A stretch of DNA of 64,000 bases, from the NCBI RefSeq assembly GCF_042678945.1, contig NZ_JBHTLM010000002.1, forward strand, positions 470,887 to 534,886, given 5' to 3'. The notes beneath the pieces are model-generated. The model did not search any database, was not told where the DNA came from, and saw only the letters and a list, made by a program, of their open reading frames with translations. Below are positions 27,452 to 36,735 of the stretch, piece after piece. The translations under genes and the position numbers were made by a program. Position 1 is the stretch's first letter. Every line of letters starts with the position of its first letter. Source of the stretch: Fontibacillus puldeungensis (GTDB lineage Bacteria; Bacillota; Bacilli; Paenibacillales; Paenibacillaceae).

Positions 27452-27493
27452 AAAAAAAAAGACCAATGATCGGAAAGTCGTTCATTGGTCTGG
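27452..27493 (-). terminator. Intrinsic terminator of pspC-pspA
   Basis: On the minus strand AGACCAATGA pairs with TCATTGGTCT, followed by nine T. It lies about 35 bases after the pspA stop. Confidence 0.9.
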
Positions 27494-27527
27494 TAAGTTA
27501 TAAAACGGAAGAGGGGGGGCTTACGCT

Positions 27528-28199
27528 TTACGCGTCAGCCTTACTGGAATCCGCCAGCTTGCTGTTCAGCCGGTTTAATTCGGCGTCAATTTCGGCACGT
27601 TTTGCATCGTTTTCTGCCTTAAAGCCGTAAGTGCTGCCTGAAACCTGTTTGCTTGCCTCCCATTCCAAAATTTTCTCTTCCATACGTTCGAACCCGCGGG
27701 CAGCGGAGCCGCTTTTAATGCCATAGCTGATGTTAGGACGCTCGATGTCGGCCCGATCATGGACTTTACGGGCTCTTGCAGCTAGTTCACTCCGTTTTTC
27801 CTTCAAGCGGGTGAACTCTTCCTTGCCTTCCTTAAGGCGAATTTCCAGCTCGGCTACCCGATCCCGGGCTTCCTTAGCTTCGGCGGCATACTGCTGGGCT
27901 TGTTCCTCATAGCGGAGCTTCTCGGCCGCGGCATGGCGGGCTGTAGCTTCATCCCCATCCTGTAGTGCGGTTAGCGCCCGAACTTCACATTGCTTAGCCA
28001 GATGGGCGATGTCCGCGCTTTTGCGTTCCTGAATGTTTGCTGTCATTTGTTGTTCCTTCAGCATTTTTTCTGCAGTATTCAGGTCATCCTCCAAATTTCG
28101 GAGGTATTGCCCCGTCATCAGGACCGGATCTTCCAGTTTGTCTAATACTTCATGGATAGATGCTTTTGCTAAATTGGATATTCTGTCAAACAGACTCAT
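27528..28199 (-). CDS. pspA: Phage shock protein A/IM30 family
   Basis: The 223-residue, almost wholly helical protein has the PspA pattern: an N-terminal amphipathic helix (MSLFDRISNLAKASIHEVLDK) and long coiled-coil stretches to about residue 150. It polymerises on stressed membranes and preserves their integrity. The C-terminal part, rich in Ala/Glu/Lys, ends SKLADSSKADA. AAAGGAGAG precedes the ATG. It follows pspC in the same leftward unit, so envelope stress control is likely. Confidence 0.9.
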   Translation of the reverse strand: MSLFDRISNLAKASIHEVLDKLEDPVLMTGQYLRNLEDDLNTAEKMLKEQQMTANIQERKSADIAHLAKQCEVRALTALQDGDEATARHAAAEKLRYEEQAQQYAAEAKEARDRVAELEIRLKEGKEEFTRLKEKRSELAARARKVHDRADIERPNISYGIKSGSAARGFERMEEKILEWEASKQVSGSTYGFKAENDAKRAEIDAELNRLNSKLADSSKADA

Positions 28200-28240
28200 T
28201 TCAAATCTCTCCTTTGGTTTATCAATTGTTTTTTGGTGAA

Positions 28241-28465
28241 TTAATAGTTTGAGAATGGATCATCGTAGCCAAAGACGCCGATCGGTTCCTTCGGTACGAC
28301 GAGGCTGGCGATGAGGTATAAGGCAACGGCGGTTCCAAAGCTGAAAAAGACGGCGATTAGGGCGACCAGACGGACCGCGGTTGCATCCACATCGAGCCAG
28401 CGGGCGATGCCACCGCACAAGCCGCTAATTTGTTTGTCCGTAGCTGAACGATACAGTTTTCTCAT
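28241..28465 (-). CDS. pspC: PspC domain protein
   Basis: The 74-residue protein begins MRKLYRSATDKQISGLCGGIA, the classic PspC opening. A membrane segment follows at about 35-58 (LVALIAVFFSFGTAVALYLIASLVV). It is thought to sense envelope stress and act with PspA. I chose ATG 28465 with AAAGAGAG upstream; a GTG three codons earlier is also in frame. It is the first gene of the leftward pspC-pspA pair, with 41 bases between them. Confidence 0.9.
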   Translation of the reverse strand: MRKLYRSATDKQISGLCGGIARWLDVDATAVRLVALIAVFFSFGTAVALYLIASLVVPKEPIGVFGYDDPFSNY

Positions 28466-28719
28466 GTAAAACACTCTCTTTCTAAAATTTATTTAATCGG
28501 GTTAGCGTTTATCATCCGCTCTTCATGGTTTTATTCTACCTGGATTTTTGGGGTGGGATAACGGGCTGGAGACGGTTTGTGAACTGGACCTTGGTCGGGT
28601 TGCGGCCTCGTCTTGAAGTCTGGGATGTGGGCGACATTAGCATAAAATGGGCAAAGTATCGTATAACAATATAGTAGCCGTTTTTTCGGAAAAATACGGT
28701 AGGGAAAGGAGTGCGAGCT

Positions 28720-29274
28720 ATGAGCATCGCAGTTTTACAAGGTAGTACAAGGGATGGAGGAAATACCGAGCAGTTAACCAAAGTTCTACTGGAGGGCGTA
28801 CCTTGCACGGAAATCGTTCTGCGGGAAAAACGAATTTTGCCAATTCATGATCAGCGGCATATGGAGGGCGGGTTTGATCCAGTCGAGGATGATTATGACG
28901 AGGTCATTCGGCAGGTGCTGGAGCATGATATTATTATTTTTGCTTCGCCGGTTTATTGGTATGGTATTTCCGGCCTCTTGAAAAACTTTATGGACCGTTG
29001 GTCGCAAAGCCTCCGGGATTCACGGTACAATTTTAAAGAGCTGATGGCTCGGAAAACGGCGTATGCCGTTATTGTAGGGGGAGACGATCCGCGTATTAAG
29101 GCGCTTCCTCTTATTCAACAGTTGAAGTATTCGTTTGAATTTGTCGGGCTGCCATTTGCAGGCTATGTGATTGGTAAGGCAAGCAAGCCAGGTGACATTA
29201 TCCAGGATACCCGGGCGATACGGGAGGCGGAGACGCTAAATGCCGAGCTTAGAGCACGAGTGCGTGGGGAATAA
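28720..29274 (+). CDS. NADPH-dependent FMN reductase family flavoprotein
   Basis: The 184-residue flavodoxin-like protein opens with MSIAVLQGSTRDGGNTEQL, the phosphate-binding loop for FMN. Further family phrases are DIIIFASPVYWYGISGLLKNFMDRWSQ. It probably reduces quinones, azo compounds or free flavin with NAD(P)H. ATG 28720 has AAAGGAG upstream; a GTG at 28711 is less likely. It is followed by a hairpin terminator at 29311. Confidence 0.85.
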   Translation: MSIAVLQGSTRDGGNTEQLTKVLLEGVPCTEIVLREKRILPIHDQRHMEGGFDPVEDDYDEVIRQVLEHDIIIFASPVYWYGISGLLKNFMDRWSQSLRDSRYNFKELMARKTAYAVIVGGDDPRIKALPLIQQLKYSFEFVGLPFAGYVIGKASKPGDIIQDTRAIREAETLNAELRARVRGE

Positions 29275-29310
29275 TCCGCAAGTCCGAGTGAATTTTATTC
29301 GTCAAATATC

Positions 29311-29352
29311 GGAGATTTGCTGTCGAATCGTTGACAGTGAATCTCTTTTTTT
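29311..29352 (+). terminator. Intrinsic terminator of the FMN reductase gene
   Basis: GAGATT and CTGTC pair with GACAG and AATCTC, followed by seven T. Confidence 0.8.
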
Positions 29353-29433
29353 ACACAGCAATAACATTGCAGGATTATAGTAGATGGATGGATAATATAT
29401 AAATTTTAAATAACCCTCAAGGAGGAAAATACA

Positions 29434-30171
29434 TTGACTGAAATCATCAATTTTGCACATCGTGGAGCAGCTGGTCATCGGCCCGAGAACACGATGGTTT
29501 CTTTTGCCCGGGCGCTGGAGCTTGGTGCTACTGGAATCGAGACAGACGTTCAAATGACGAAGGACGGGGAGCTCGTGCTGATTCATGATGAGACGCTGGA
29601 CCGTACCGGAGGAGTTTCTTTGTGGATTAAGGATCTTACGCTGGCGGAAGTGAAGTCGCATGATGTGGGCTCATGGTTTCATGAGGATTATCGCGGAGAA
29701 ACCGTTCCGACGCTGCAGCAGCTCCTTGAGCTTGTGAAGGATACGGACACGATCGTCAATCTGGAGCTGAAAACCGGCGTCGTCATGTATCCCGGGATTG
29801 AAGCTAAGGTGATCGAAGCCGTGCGCCGTTTTGGTATGGAGAAGCGGATCATTATCTCCAGCTTCAACCATTATTCTCTGGTGGAGTGCAAGAAAATTGC
29901 CCCGGAAATTCGCACCGGCATTTTGTACATGGAAGGCTTGTATGAGCCTTGGAATTATGCCAAGCAAATCGGAGCGGACGCGCTGCACGCCTATAAATAC
30001 GCATTGATTCCGGAGCTGGTGGCTGCCGCCAAGCAGGCGGGGGTTGTGTATCATCCATTTACGGTCAACGAATCGGAGCACATGAAGGCTTTGCTTCAGG
30101 CGGGTGTAGCTGGTATTATTACGGATTATCCCGACCGCTTGACCGAGCTGTTGTCCAAACAAGGAGTGTGA
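29434..30171 (+). CDS. glpQ: Glycerophosphodiester phosphodiesterase
   Basis: Cytoplasmic GDPD enzyme of 245 residues without signal peptide. It hydrolyses glycerophosphodiesters to glycerol-3-phosphate and alcohol. The family motifs are FAHRGAAGHRPENTM (His/Arg and Glu of the active site, about 5-19), ETDVQMTKDGELVLIHDE (about 32-49) and NLELKTG. It starts with TTG at 29434 behind AAGGAGG. It is three bases upstream of an MFS gene, so the two form an operon, perhaps uptake and breakdown of a glycerol-linked sugar compound. Confidence 0.9.
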   Translation: MTEIINFAHRGAAGHRPENTMVSFARALELGATGIETDVQMTKDGELVLIHDETLDRTGGVSLWIKDLTLAEVKSHDVGSWFHEDYRGETVPTLQQLLELVKDTDTIVNLELKTGVVMYPGIEAKVIEAVRRFGMEKRIIISSFNHYSLVECKKIAPEIRTGILYMEGLYEPWNYAKQIGADALHAYKYALIPELVAAAKQAGVVYHPFTVNESEHMKALLQAGVAGIITDYPDRLTELLSKQGV

Positions 30172-30174
30172 CGG

Positions 30175-31389
30175 ATGAAAAAAACATGGCTGCTGGGACT
30201 CGGTTTTTTCAGCATTAGCTTAACCTGGGCGCTGTACAACGCGTTCGTCCCGTTGTTTCTGGACGACTACTTGAAGCATGCCGCCATGATCGGGTTTATG
30301 ATGACGATCGACAATTATTTCGCCATTGTTTTGCAGCCATGGATTGGACACCGCAGCGATAAGACGAACACGAAGTACGGGAGGCGGATGCCTTATTTGT
30401 TGATCGGTATGCCGCTTGGTGCTATTTTTGCAACTTTAATTCCTTTACATACCGGCTTTGTTACTTTGATTCTGTTCATGGTGCTGATGAACCTGTCGAT
30501 GAGCTTATTCCGAGCCCCAACAGTTGCTTTAATGCCTGATATTACTCCGGAGCACCTGCGGACGAAGGCAAACGGCGTCATCAACTTTATGGGCGGGATC
30601 GGGTCCGTGCTGGCCTTTGGCATCGGTTCGAAGCTGTATGGGATCGGTTCTTATGTGCCATTTGTGTTCGCGGGAATCATCATGCTGGCGTCTATGTTCG
30701 TATTGAAAGCCGTCATTAAGGAGCCAGCTGTACTGGCCCTGGAAGCTGGAGTGAAGACGGAACCGAAGCAGCCAATTCGGATCAAGGAGCAGCTTGATAA
30801 AACGACGGTACTCATTCTGTGCGCGATCTTTTTCTGGTTTGTGTCGTATCAAGGGGTTGAAGCGCTATTTACTCTGTACGGTACAAAGCATCTCGGCATG
30901 AGCGATGGGGAAGCCTCCTTTTCGCTAACGTTCTTTTCGCTGGCATTCCTTGTTTTTGCACTGCCAAGCGGCTGGCTCGGGGCCAAATTCGGGAAAAAAG
31001 CGATCATATCCATTGGTGTATCCGGGCTGATCCTCATATTCGGTTCACTCATTTTTGTTGAATCCGTGTTATGGCTCCGCGTGCTGCTTATCATCGGGGG
31101 AATTTTCTGGGCTTGCATCAACATTAATTCATATCCCTGGGTGGTGGCCACCGGCCGGGAAGAAAGCATCGGTACACGGACAGGGATATACTACTTCGTG
31201 TCCTCACTGGCTGCCATCACCTCACCGCCGCTGCTTGGCTGGCTGATCGACGTATTCGGCTATAAGGCGCTGTTCATTAGCGCTTCGCTCGGAATGCTGT
31301 GCGCGCTGATGTGCTTGCTTGGCGTTTCCTCGGAGAGAAAATCCGCAGGGCAAGGTCCAGAGGCGAAGCTGCCGTTTGCGGCGGAGTAG
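30175..31389 (+). CDS. MFS transporter, sugar-transporter-like (SLC45/GPH type)
   Basis: The 404-residue protein has about 12 membrane helices. The early motif NYFAIVLQPWIGHRSDKTNTKYGRRMPYLLIGMP is the RSD..GRRRP-like loop 2-3 signature seen in sucrose/maltose SLC45-type carriers. It is the second gene of the glpQ operon, starting four bases after the glpQ stop codon. The substrate could be a glycoside or a glycerol-sugar; this is not determinable here. Confidence 0.82.
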   Translation: MKKTWLLGLGFFSISLTWALYNAFVPLFLDDYLKHAAMIGFMMTIDNYFAIVLQPWIGHRSDKTNTKYGRRMPYLLIGMPLGAIFATLIPLHTGFVTLILFMVLMNLSMSLFRAPTVALMPDITPEHLRTKANGVINFMGGIGSVLAFGIGSKLYGIGSYVPFVFAGIIMLASMFVLKAVIKEPAVLALEAGVKTEPKQPIRIKEQLDKTTVLILCAIFFWFVSYQGVEALFTLYGTKHLGMSDGEASFSLTFFSLAFLVFALPSGWLGAKFGKKAIISIGVSGLILIFGSLIFVESVLWLRVLLIIGGIFWACININSYPWVVATGREESIGTRTGIYYFVSSLAAITSPPLLGWLIDVFGYKALFISASLGMLCALMCLLGVSSERKSAGQGPEAKLPFAAE

Positions 31390-31455
31390 CAGCTCCAGCC
31401 TCCAGTGTGGCGGACCTTAGGAGGTTCTTTTTGAAATACGTTTCCGTAAACTTAT

Positions 31456-31640
31456 TAAATGCATTTAGTACAGTTAAAAATCGCCTTATTGGAAGTATTG
31501 AGCATATAAATGCAAAAAGTGCAGCTAAAAGGTATAAATTACCCCTATCAATACAAATTGATCCAATTTAGATGTACATTTTGCAGTTAAAATCCAAAAA
31601 TCAACATTTTGCCCGGAAATAGCTGCACTAAATACATTTA
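31456..31640. repeat. Family B four-palindrome intergenic element, copy B2
   Basis: Units at 31456-31479, 31505-31529, 31566-31592 and 31619-31641. Spacings are about 49, 61 and 54 bp. The stretch between units 1 and 2 (CTTATTGGA..ATTGAGCAT) is close to that of B1. It lies 3' of the MFS gene. Confidence 0.85.
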
Positions 31641-31760
31641 GTGGTGAATGGTGACATGATTACCGGATCTACCGGATTGAAGTTTGGTGAGAATTAAAGC
31701 GCTTGAGGGAGCAGAACGTAGAATAAAAGAGGGATAGGTAACGTATGGGATTCCATCATA

Positions 31761-31798
31761 ATGGACCGTTCGAAGATTTTTTTCGGACGGTTTTTTTA
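31761..31798 (+). terminator. Intrinsic terminator downstream of glpQ-MFS
   Basis: ACCGTTCGAA pairs with TTCGGACGGT, followed by seven T. Confidence 0.8.
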
Positions 31799-31799
31799 T

Positions 31800-32221
31800 G
31801 TGGGTGCGAGTGGTTAGGAGTGACTTCCACAGACCGGGTGGTTCCAGCATGATTTGTAATAATCGAGTTAACATGCAAGCAAAAAATGAAATTCAACAAG
31901 CCAAAGTAAGTGAACAAAGTCACAACCATGTGTTATTAATATGACAATTCTGCGAACTTTGACGTCTTGACCACCTATTGTGAACATTTATCAAAATCAG
32001 CAAATTTGGCGTATTTTCGTCGAAAATGAACGATAACAGACTTTTACCGTATTGTAAAGGATAATTATCACACTATTATCTTACATAAATTAACAGATAT
32101 ACCTATCTGTATGAATTGTTATTCGAACGCCCCTTCCATAACATAAGTTTTAGCTGAAATATAACGTCATCCTGATTTATCATGATGGCGCTCACAATGA
32201 AGAAAGGGGTATCGGTATCCT
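31800..32221. promoter_or_regulatory. AT-rich qox upstream region
   Basis: About 420 bases with no gene. TTGTGAACATTTATCAAA (31978-31995) resembles a Rex box in its left half. TTTACC with downstream AT-rich hexamers near 32043-32070 could be a promoter. Neither is convincing enough for a separate call. AAAGGGG precedes qoxA. Confidence 0.35.
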
Positions 32222-33199
32222 ATGAAAAGGAAAGGGTTGCTGCTAGTTGCTTTTTCAGCCCTTCTTGTCCTCCTGACCGGTTGTAACTCCCTAACGGTGT
32301 TGAATCCGAAAGGTCCGGTGGCCAAGACCCAGTCAGACGTCATTATTTTCTCGATTCTAACAATGGCGTTGATCCTGTTAGTTGTTTATATTTTGTACAT
32401 TTACATGCTGACAAAATACCGTGCTTCCAAAGCGGCTCCAGATTACGAACCGCCTCATGATGAAGGAAGCAAATGGCTGGAATTCACATGGACGGCAATT
32501 CCAGTCGTGATCGTCGTAATTCTGTCGGTAATTACCGTACGGAGTACCTATGCGGTAGAAAAAGTGCCTGCAGGCTATGAAAATCAAAAACCGCTAGTTA
32601 TTTATGCCGCCTCCTCTAACTGGAAATGGCATTTTAGCTATCCGGAGGAAGGCATCGAAACGGTAAACTATGTGAACTTCCCAACGAATCGTCCAGTCGA
32701 GTTCCGCTTGTATTCTTACGGCCCGATATCAAGCTTCTGGATTCCGCAATTAGCCGGACAGAAGTATGCCATGAGCGACATGGTAACCAAGCTTCATATC
32801 GTAGCTGAACATGAAGGCTCCTATATGGGTAAGAACTCGAACTTCTCCGGTAAAGGATTTGCACATATGGAGTTTGAAGCACTGGCTATGAAACCAAGCG
32901 AATATGACAAATGGGTAAAAGAAGTTAAAGAGTCGGCAACGGCGCTGACGGAGCAGGAATTTGATTCGCTTCTGAAGGCGGAGCATGTCGGCCGTAAAAC
33001 TTATACTTCCACACACCTGGCGTTTAAACCTGCACCTGAAGGTGAAAATGCTGGTCATCAGCATGGCGGCTCGGAAGGTACAAAGAATGGTTCTGACATG
33101 GAGAACATGGATCACTCCGATATGGAGGGCATGGACCACTCCAAAATGGAAGGCATGGATCACTCCGCAAATAATGAGCAAGGTTCGGGCGGCAACTAA
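32222..33199 (+). CDS. qoxA: Quinol oxidase subunit II (lipoprotein) with Met/His-rich C-terminal tail
   Basis: Subunit II of an aa3/bo3-type menaquinol oxidase, 325 residues. The lipobox is LTGC (Cys21), with two membrane helices at about 39-62 and 88-108. The cupredoxin domain has SSNWKWHFSYPEEGIETVNYVNFP and lacks the Cys-x3-Cys CuA ligands, which marks it as a quinol rather than cytochrome c oxidase. The last ~45 residues hold tandem MDHSDMEGMDHSKMEGMDHS-type repeats, which look like copper ligands and are not part of the standard domain. It is first in qoxABCD. Confidence 0.92.
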   Translation: MKRKGLLLVAFSALLVLLTGCNSLTVLNPKGPVAKTQSDVIIFSILTMALILLVVYILYIYMLTKYRASKAAPDYEPPHDEGSKWLEFTWTAIPVVIVVILSVITVRSTYAVEKVPAGYENQKPLVIYAASSNWKWHFSYPEEGIETVNYVNFPTNRPVEFRLYSYGPISSFWIPQLAGQKYAMSDMVTKLHIVAEHEGSYMGKNSNFSGKGFAHMEFEALAMKPSEYDKWVKEVKESATALTEQEFDSLLKAEHVGRKTYTSTHLAFKPAPEGENAGHQHGGSEGTKNGSDMENMDHSDMEGMDHSKMEGMDHSANNEQGSGGN

Positions 33200-33223
33200 T
33201 GAAGGGGAAGGGAGTAGCTTGAC

Positions 33224-35197
33224 ATGAAATGGGACGAATTTTTCGTCACGGGCGAGCCGATGATTTACGGCGCGATGGTCAGCATTGTCGTGGTATCGCT
33301 GGCGATTCTCATCGGTCTAACCTATTTTAAAAAATGGGGCTACCTGTGGCGCGAATGGTTAACAACGGTTGACCATAAGCGAATTGGGATCATGTATATT
33401 ATTTCTGCCCTGTTGATGCTGTTCCGCGGTGGCGTGGATGCGCTGCTTATGCGGGCGCAATTGACAGTGCCTGAAAACGGGCTGCTTGATGCGCAGCACT
33501 ATAATGAAATCTTTACTACGCACGGGGTCATCATGATTTTGTTCATGGCGATGCCGTTTATCATCGGTCTGATGAACGTGGTTATTCCTTTGCAAATTGG
33601 AGCACGGGACGTTGCGTTCCCACGGCTGAATGCAGTCAGCTTCTGGCTGTTTTTTGCCGGGGCGATGCTGTTCAACATTTCCTTTGTCATCGGGGGTTCC
33701 CCGGACGCAGGTTGGTCCGCATATTTCCCGCTGGCCAGCATCGAGTTTAGCCCGACGGTGGGCAATAACTACTATTCTATCGCACTGCAAATTGCCGGGA
33801 TTGGTACGCTAATGACGGGGATCAACTTCCTCGTAACGATTCTGAAAATGCGTGCGCCGGGCATGACTTTGATGAAAATGCCGATGTTTACCTGGTCGGT
33901 ACTGATCACATGCGTTATCATCATTTTCGCATTCCCGGTATTGACCATTGCGCTGGCGCTGATGATGTTCGACCGGTTGTTTGGCTCACAGTTCTTCACG
34001 ATGGCCAACGGCGGGATGGATATGCTCTGGGCGAACCTGTTCTGGGTATGGGGTCATCCGGAAGTATATATCGTTATTCTGCCGGCATTCGGGATTTACA
34101 GTGAAATTATCTCGACGTTTTCACGGAAAAACCTGTACGGCTACAAGTCGATGGTATTCAGTATGGTTGTCATCTCACTGCTCTCGTTCGTCGTATGGGC
34201 GCACCACTTCTACACGATGGGCCATGGCGCGATGGTGAACGGGGTATTCTCGATCACAACGATGGCTATTGCCATACCGACAGGGGTAAAAATATTCAAC
34301 TGGCTGTTCACACTGCGTAAGGGGAAAATCGTATTTACGACCCCGATGCTGTATGCTCTCGCGTTTATTCCGATCTTTACGATCGGCGGTGTAACCGGGG
34401 TTATGCTGGCGATGGCGAGTGCCGATTATCAGTACCATAACACGATGTTCCTGGTCGCTCACTTCCACTACGTGCTCATTCCGGGTACCGTGTTCGGGGT
34501 TATCGCCGGTCTCTACTACTGGTTCCCGAAACTGTTCGGCTTCCGGCTCAATGAACGTCAAGGCAAATTGGCCTTCTGGTTCATAGCGATCGGCTTTAAC
34601 GTTGCGTTTATGCCACTATTCTTCCTCGGCCTTAAAGGGATGACTCGGAGAATGTACACCTATTCAGAGAGCACAGGCTTTGGTCCGCTAAACATGATCG
34701 CTACGATCGGTGCGGTAGGCCTCGCCATCGGTTTTGGAATTCTGGTGTACAACATTTACTGGAGCTTCCGTTATGCTGAGAGAGATAAGACCGGTGATCC
34801 ATGGGATGCACGGACGCTGGAATGGAGCACGCACAGCCCGATTCCGGAGTACAACTTTGCCGTCATTCCGAAAGTGCACGGACATGATCCGTTCTGGGAA
34901 GCTAAAAAAGGTGGAAAACCACTTTTTGAAGATAAAATTGAAGAGATTCACATGCCGAATAACAGCGGTCAACCAGTGATCCTGGGCGCGATCTTCTTCT
35001 TCCTCGGATTTTTCCTGGTGTTCAGCTGGTGGGTTCCGGCAATTATCGCCGGCATCGGCGTTGTGATTATGCTGGCCGTACGTTCGTTTGAGCGGGATCA
35101 TGGTCATCATATTCCGGTCAAGGAAATTTTGAAGACCGAACAAGCGCTTGCAAATCGGAACAACACTGATGCAGGATTGCGGGGTGAACACGCATGA
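33224..35197 (+). CDS. qoxB: Quinol oxidase subunit I
   Basis: Catalytic heme-copper subunit of 657 residues with about 14-15 membrane helices. It reduces oxygen to water and pumps protons. The CuB site is visible as WGHPEVYIVILPAFGI (His278, cross-linked Tyr282) and WAHHFYTMGHG (His327, His328). HFHYVLIPGTVFG carries the heme-ligand histidines. GGGAAGGGAG precedes the ATG. The stop overlaps the qoxC start (ATGA). Confidence 0.95.
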   Translation: MKWDEFFVTGEPMIYGAMVSIVVVSLAILIGLTYFKKWGYLWREWLTTVDHKRIGIMYIISALLMLFRGGVDALLMRAQLTVPENGLLDAQHYNEIFTTHGVIMILFMAMPFIIGLMNVVIPLQIGARDVAFPRLNAVSFWLFFAGAMLFNISFVIGGSPDAGWSAYFPLASIEFSPTVGNNYYSIALQIAGIGTLMTGINFLVTILKMRAPGMTLMKMPMFTWSVLITCVIIIFAFPVLTIALALMMFDRLFGSQFFTMANGGMDMLWANLFWVWGHPEVYIVILPAFGIYSEIISTFSRKNLYGYKSMVFSMVVISLLSFVVWAHHFYTMGHGAMVNGVFSITTMAIAIPTGVKIFNWLFTLRKGKIVFTTPMLYALAFIPIFTIGGVTGVMLAMASADYQYHNTMFLVAHFHYVLIPGTVFGVIAGLYYWFPKLFGFRLNERQGKLAFWFIAIGFNVAFMPLFFLGLKGMTRRMYTYSESTGFGPLNMIATIGAVGLAIGFGILVYNIYWSFRYAERDKTGDPWDARTLEWSTHSPIPEYNFAVIPKVHGHDPFWEAKKGGKPLFEDKIEEIHMPNNSGQPVILGAIFFFLGFFLVFSWWVPAIIAGIGVVIMLAVRSFERDHGHHIPVKEILKTEQALANRNNTDAGLRGEHA

Positions 35198-35790
35198 AAT
35201 TAGATCATTCGCTGCCGCTTGAATACCGTTCGGAAGAAAACAGCAATCGGATTCTCGGGTTCTGGATTTTCCTGGGTGCGGAAATCGTTCTCTTCTCTAC
35301 GTTGTTCGCGGTGTATTTAACACTTTGGAATCGGACCGGCAACGGTCCTTCCGGGCATGAGATTTTTGAAATCGGACCGGTACTGATCGAAACCTTCGTT
35401 CTTTTGACCAGCAGCTTCACCATGGGGCTGGCGATAAACAGTATGCGTCTGGGACTGAAAAAGCCGTTTATGGCGTTTTTCCTGATCACATTGCTCCTTG
35501 GACTCGTGTTCCTCGGGGTAGAAATTTCCGAGTTTGTGACCTATGTCAATGAAGGCGCGACCTTGCAAACCAGTGCGTTCCTTTCGAGTTTGTTCACTTT
35601 GCTTGGCACGCATGGCGCTCACGTCACACTCGGTTTATTATGGGGTAGCGGGCTGTTGATTCAGGTGAAACGGGAAGGATTTTCGCTCGATACGGCGAAC
35701 AAATCGTTTATTTTCTCGCTGTACTGGCACTTCCTCGACGTGGTCTGGATCTTCATCTTCAGCTTCGTATATTTGAAAGGACTGATGTGA
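35194..35790 (+). CDS. qoxC: Quinol oxidase subunit III
   Basis: The 198-residue membrane protein has five helices typical of the short bacterial subunit III, with LGFWIFLGAEIVLFSTLFAVYL and GTHGAHVTLGLLWG. It stabilises the proton-pumping core. The ATG overlaps the qoxB stop by four bases. Confidence 0.93.
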   Translation: MKLDHSLPLEYRSEENSNRILGFWIFLGAEIVLFSTLFAVYLTLWNRTGNGPSGHEIFEIGPVLIETFVLLTSSFTMGLAINSMRLGLKKPFMAFFLITLLLGLVFLGVEISEFVTYVNEGATLQTSAFLSSLFTLLGTHGAHVTLGLLWGSGLLIQVKREGFSLDTANKSFIFSLYWHFLDVVWIFIFSFVYLKGLM

Positions 35791-35791
35791 C

Positions 35792-36076
35792 ATGAAAAAG
35801 CTATTCCCGGTTCAACACGTCATGGGATATGTGTTTTCGCTGATCCTTACGGTTGTCGCGCTGTCCGTGATCTTCTGGGACTTGTCTTTATCGACCGGAA
35901 TATTCATTTTGGTGATTTGCGCGGTCATTCAAATGTCACTTCAGCTCTTTATGTTTATGCATATCGGCGAAAATGGCAGCAAAACCGCGCTCCTCACCAA
36001 CCTGGCCTACGCGCTGTTCGTCGGCCTCGTAACCGTGTTCGGTACGCTGTTTACGATGATTTGGGGATATCAATAA
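35792..36076 (+). CDS. qoxD: Quinol oxidase subunit IV
   Basis: The 94-residue protein has three membrane helices and the family phrase QMSLQLFMFMHIGENG. It starts one base after the qoxC stop codon, and the operon ends at the terminator at 36125-36166. Confidence 0.92.
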   Translation: MKKLFPVQHVMGYVFSLILTVVALSVIFWDLSLSTGIFILVICAVIQMSLQLFMFMHIGENGSKTALLTNLAYALFVGLVTVFGTLFTMIWGYQ

Positions 36077-36124
36077 GTTAGGGCGAGAGTGGAGGCGAAT
36101 CGTCCCCACCTTTGGAAGCTGCAA

Positions 36125-36166
36125 AAAGCTCGTCGTCACATAAAATGTGGCGGCGGGCTTTTTTTG
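36125..36166 (+). terminator. Intrinsic terminator of qoxABCD
   Basis: AAAGCTCGTCGTCACAT pairs with wobble and mismatch to ATGTGGCGGCGGGCTTT, followed by T7. Confidence 0.88.
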
Positions 36167-36316
36167 AATGATAGAGTCTGTAAGCTTTTAGCGGCGGAGT
36201 TGAATAAATTCTGTACAGGCAACTACCGATGCGGTGAGATACTAGGCCCTGCGCATTCGATGTAGAGAGCTGTGTTAGGTGTTGTCAAGCTAGGGCGAGG
36301 TAGTCCATTTGTTGTG

Positions 36317-36502
36317 CTAGATGTATTTTGTACATTTATTTTTGGCTAGAAATCGAAAGAGGGTCGTTTAGTTGTAAAAAGTACATTTAAAAGTTCGGAT
36401 TTCAGGGATAAGGCGCTTGGGAGCCGAGATTAGATGTAGGTTATGCAGCTATTTGAAGTGAAACGGGGATTACCGCTGATTTAGATGTATTTTTTACATT
36501 TA
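36317..36502. repeat. Family B four-palindrome intergenic element, copy B3
   Basis: Units at 36317-36339, 36367-36391, 36429-36453 and 36480-36504, spaced about 49, 63 and 51 bp. It lies between the qox terminator and the copper promoter. The remaining bases on either side (36167-36316 and 36505-36660) show no gene or motif that I recognise. Confidence 0.85.
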
Positions 36503-36661
36503 CTTGGAGGGGCCATACATAGATGAAGGTAAAAATGTAGGTTGAACCGTTCGTTCATTCATTTCTACGTTGCTTTATAGCAGATACCACGTACCGGAGG
36601 CGAATATTCATAGGCATTGGCGGATATTTTACTTGTATTAGCCAGATTATCAAAAAACATC

Positions 36662-36691
36662 TTTACATACCCCCATGGGGTATATTATAAT
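36662..36691 (+). promoter_or_regulatory. csoR promoter with CsoR operator in its spacer
   Basis: TTTACA (36662-36667), an 18-bp spacer and TATAAT (36686-36691). The spacer contains ATACCCCCATGGGGTAT (36667-36683), the G/C-tract dyad typical of CsoR operators. Binding would block polymerase; copper should relieve it. Confidence 0.88.
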
Positions 36692-36735
36692 GACATCAGA
36701 AACGAAGCCAGCAGGCAAGGGAAGGAGAGAGGGGT

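Noticed and set aside
31978..31995. Rex or Fnr box upstream of qoxA
   Set aside because: Only the left half matches TTGTGA; the right half diverges, so it is mentioned only as a weak possibility.
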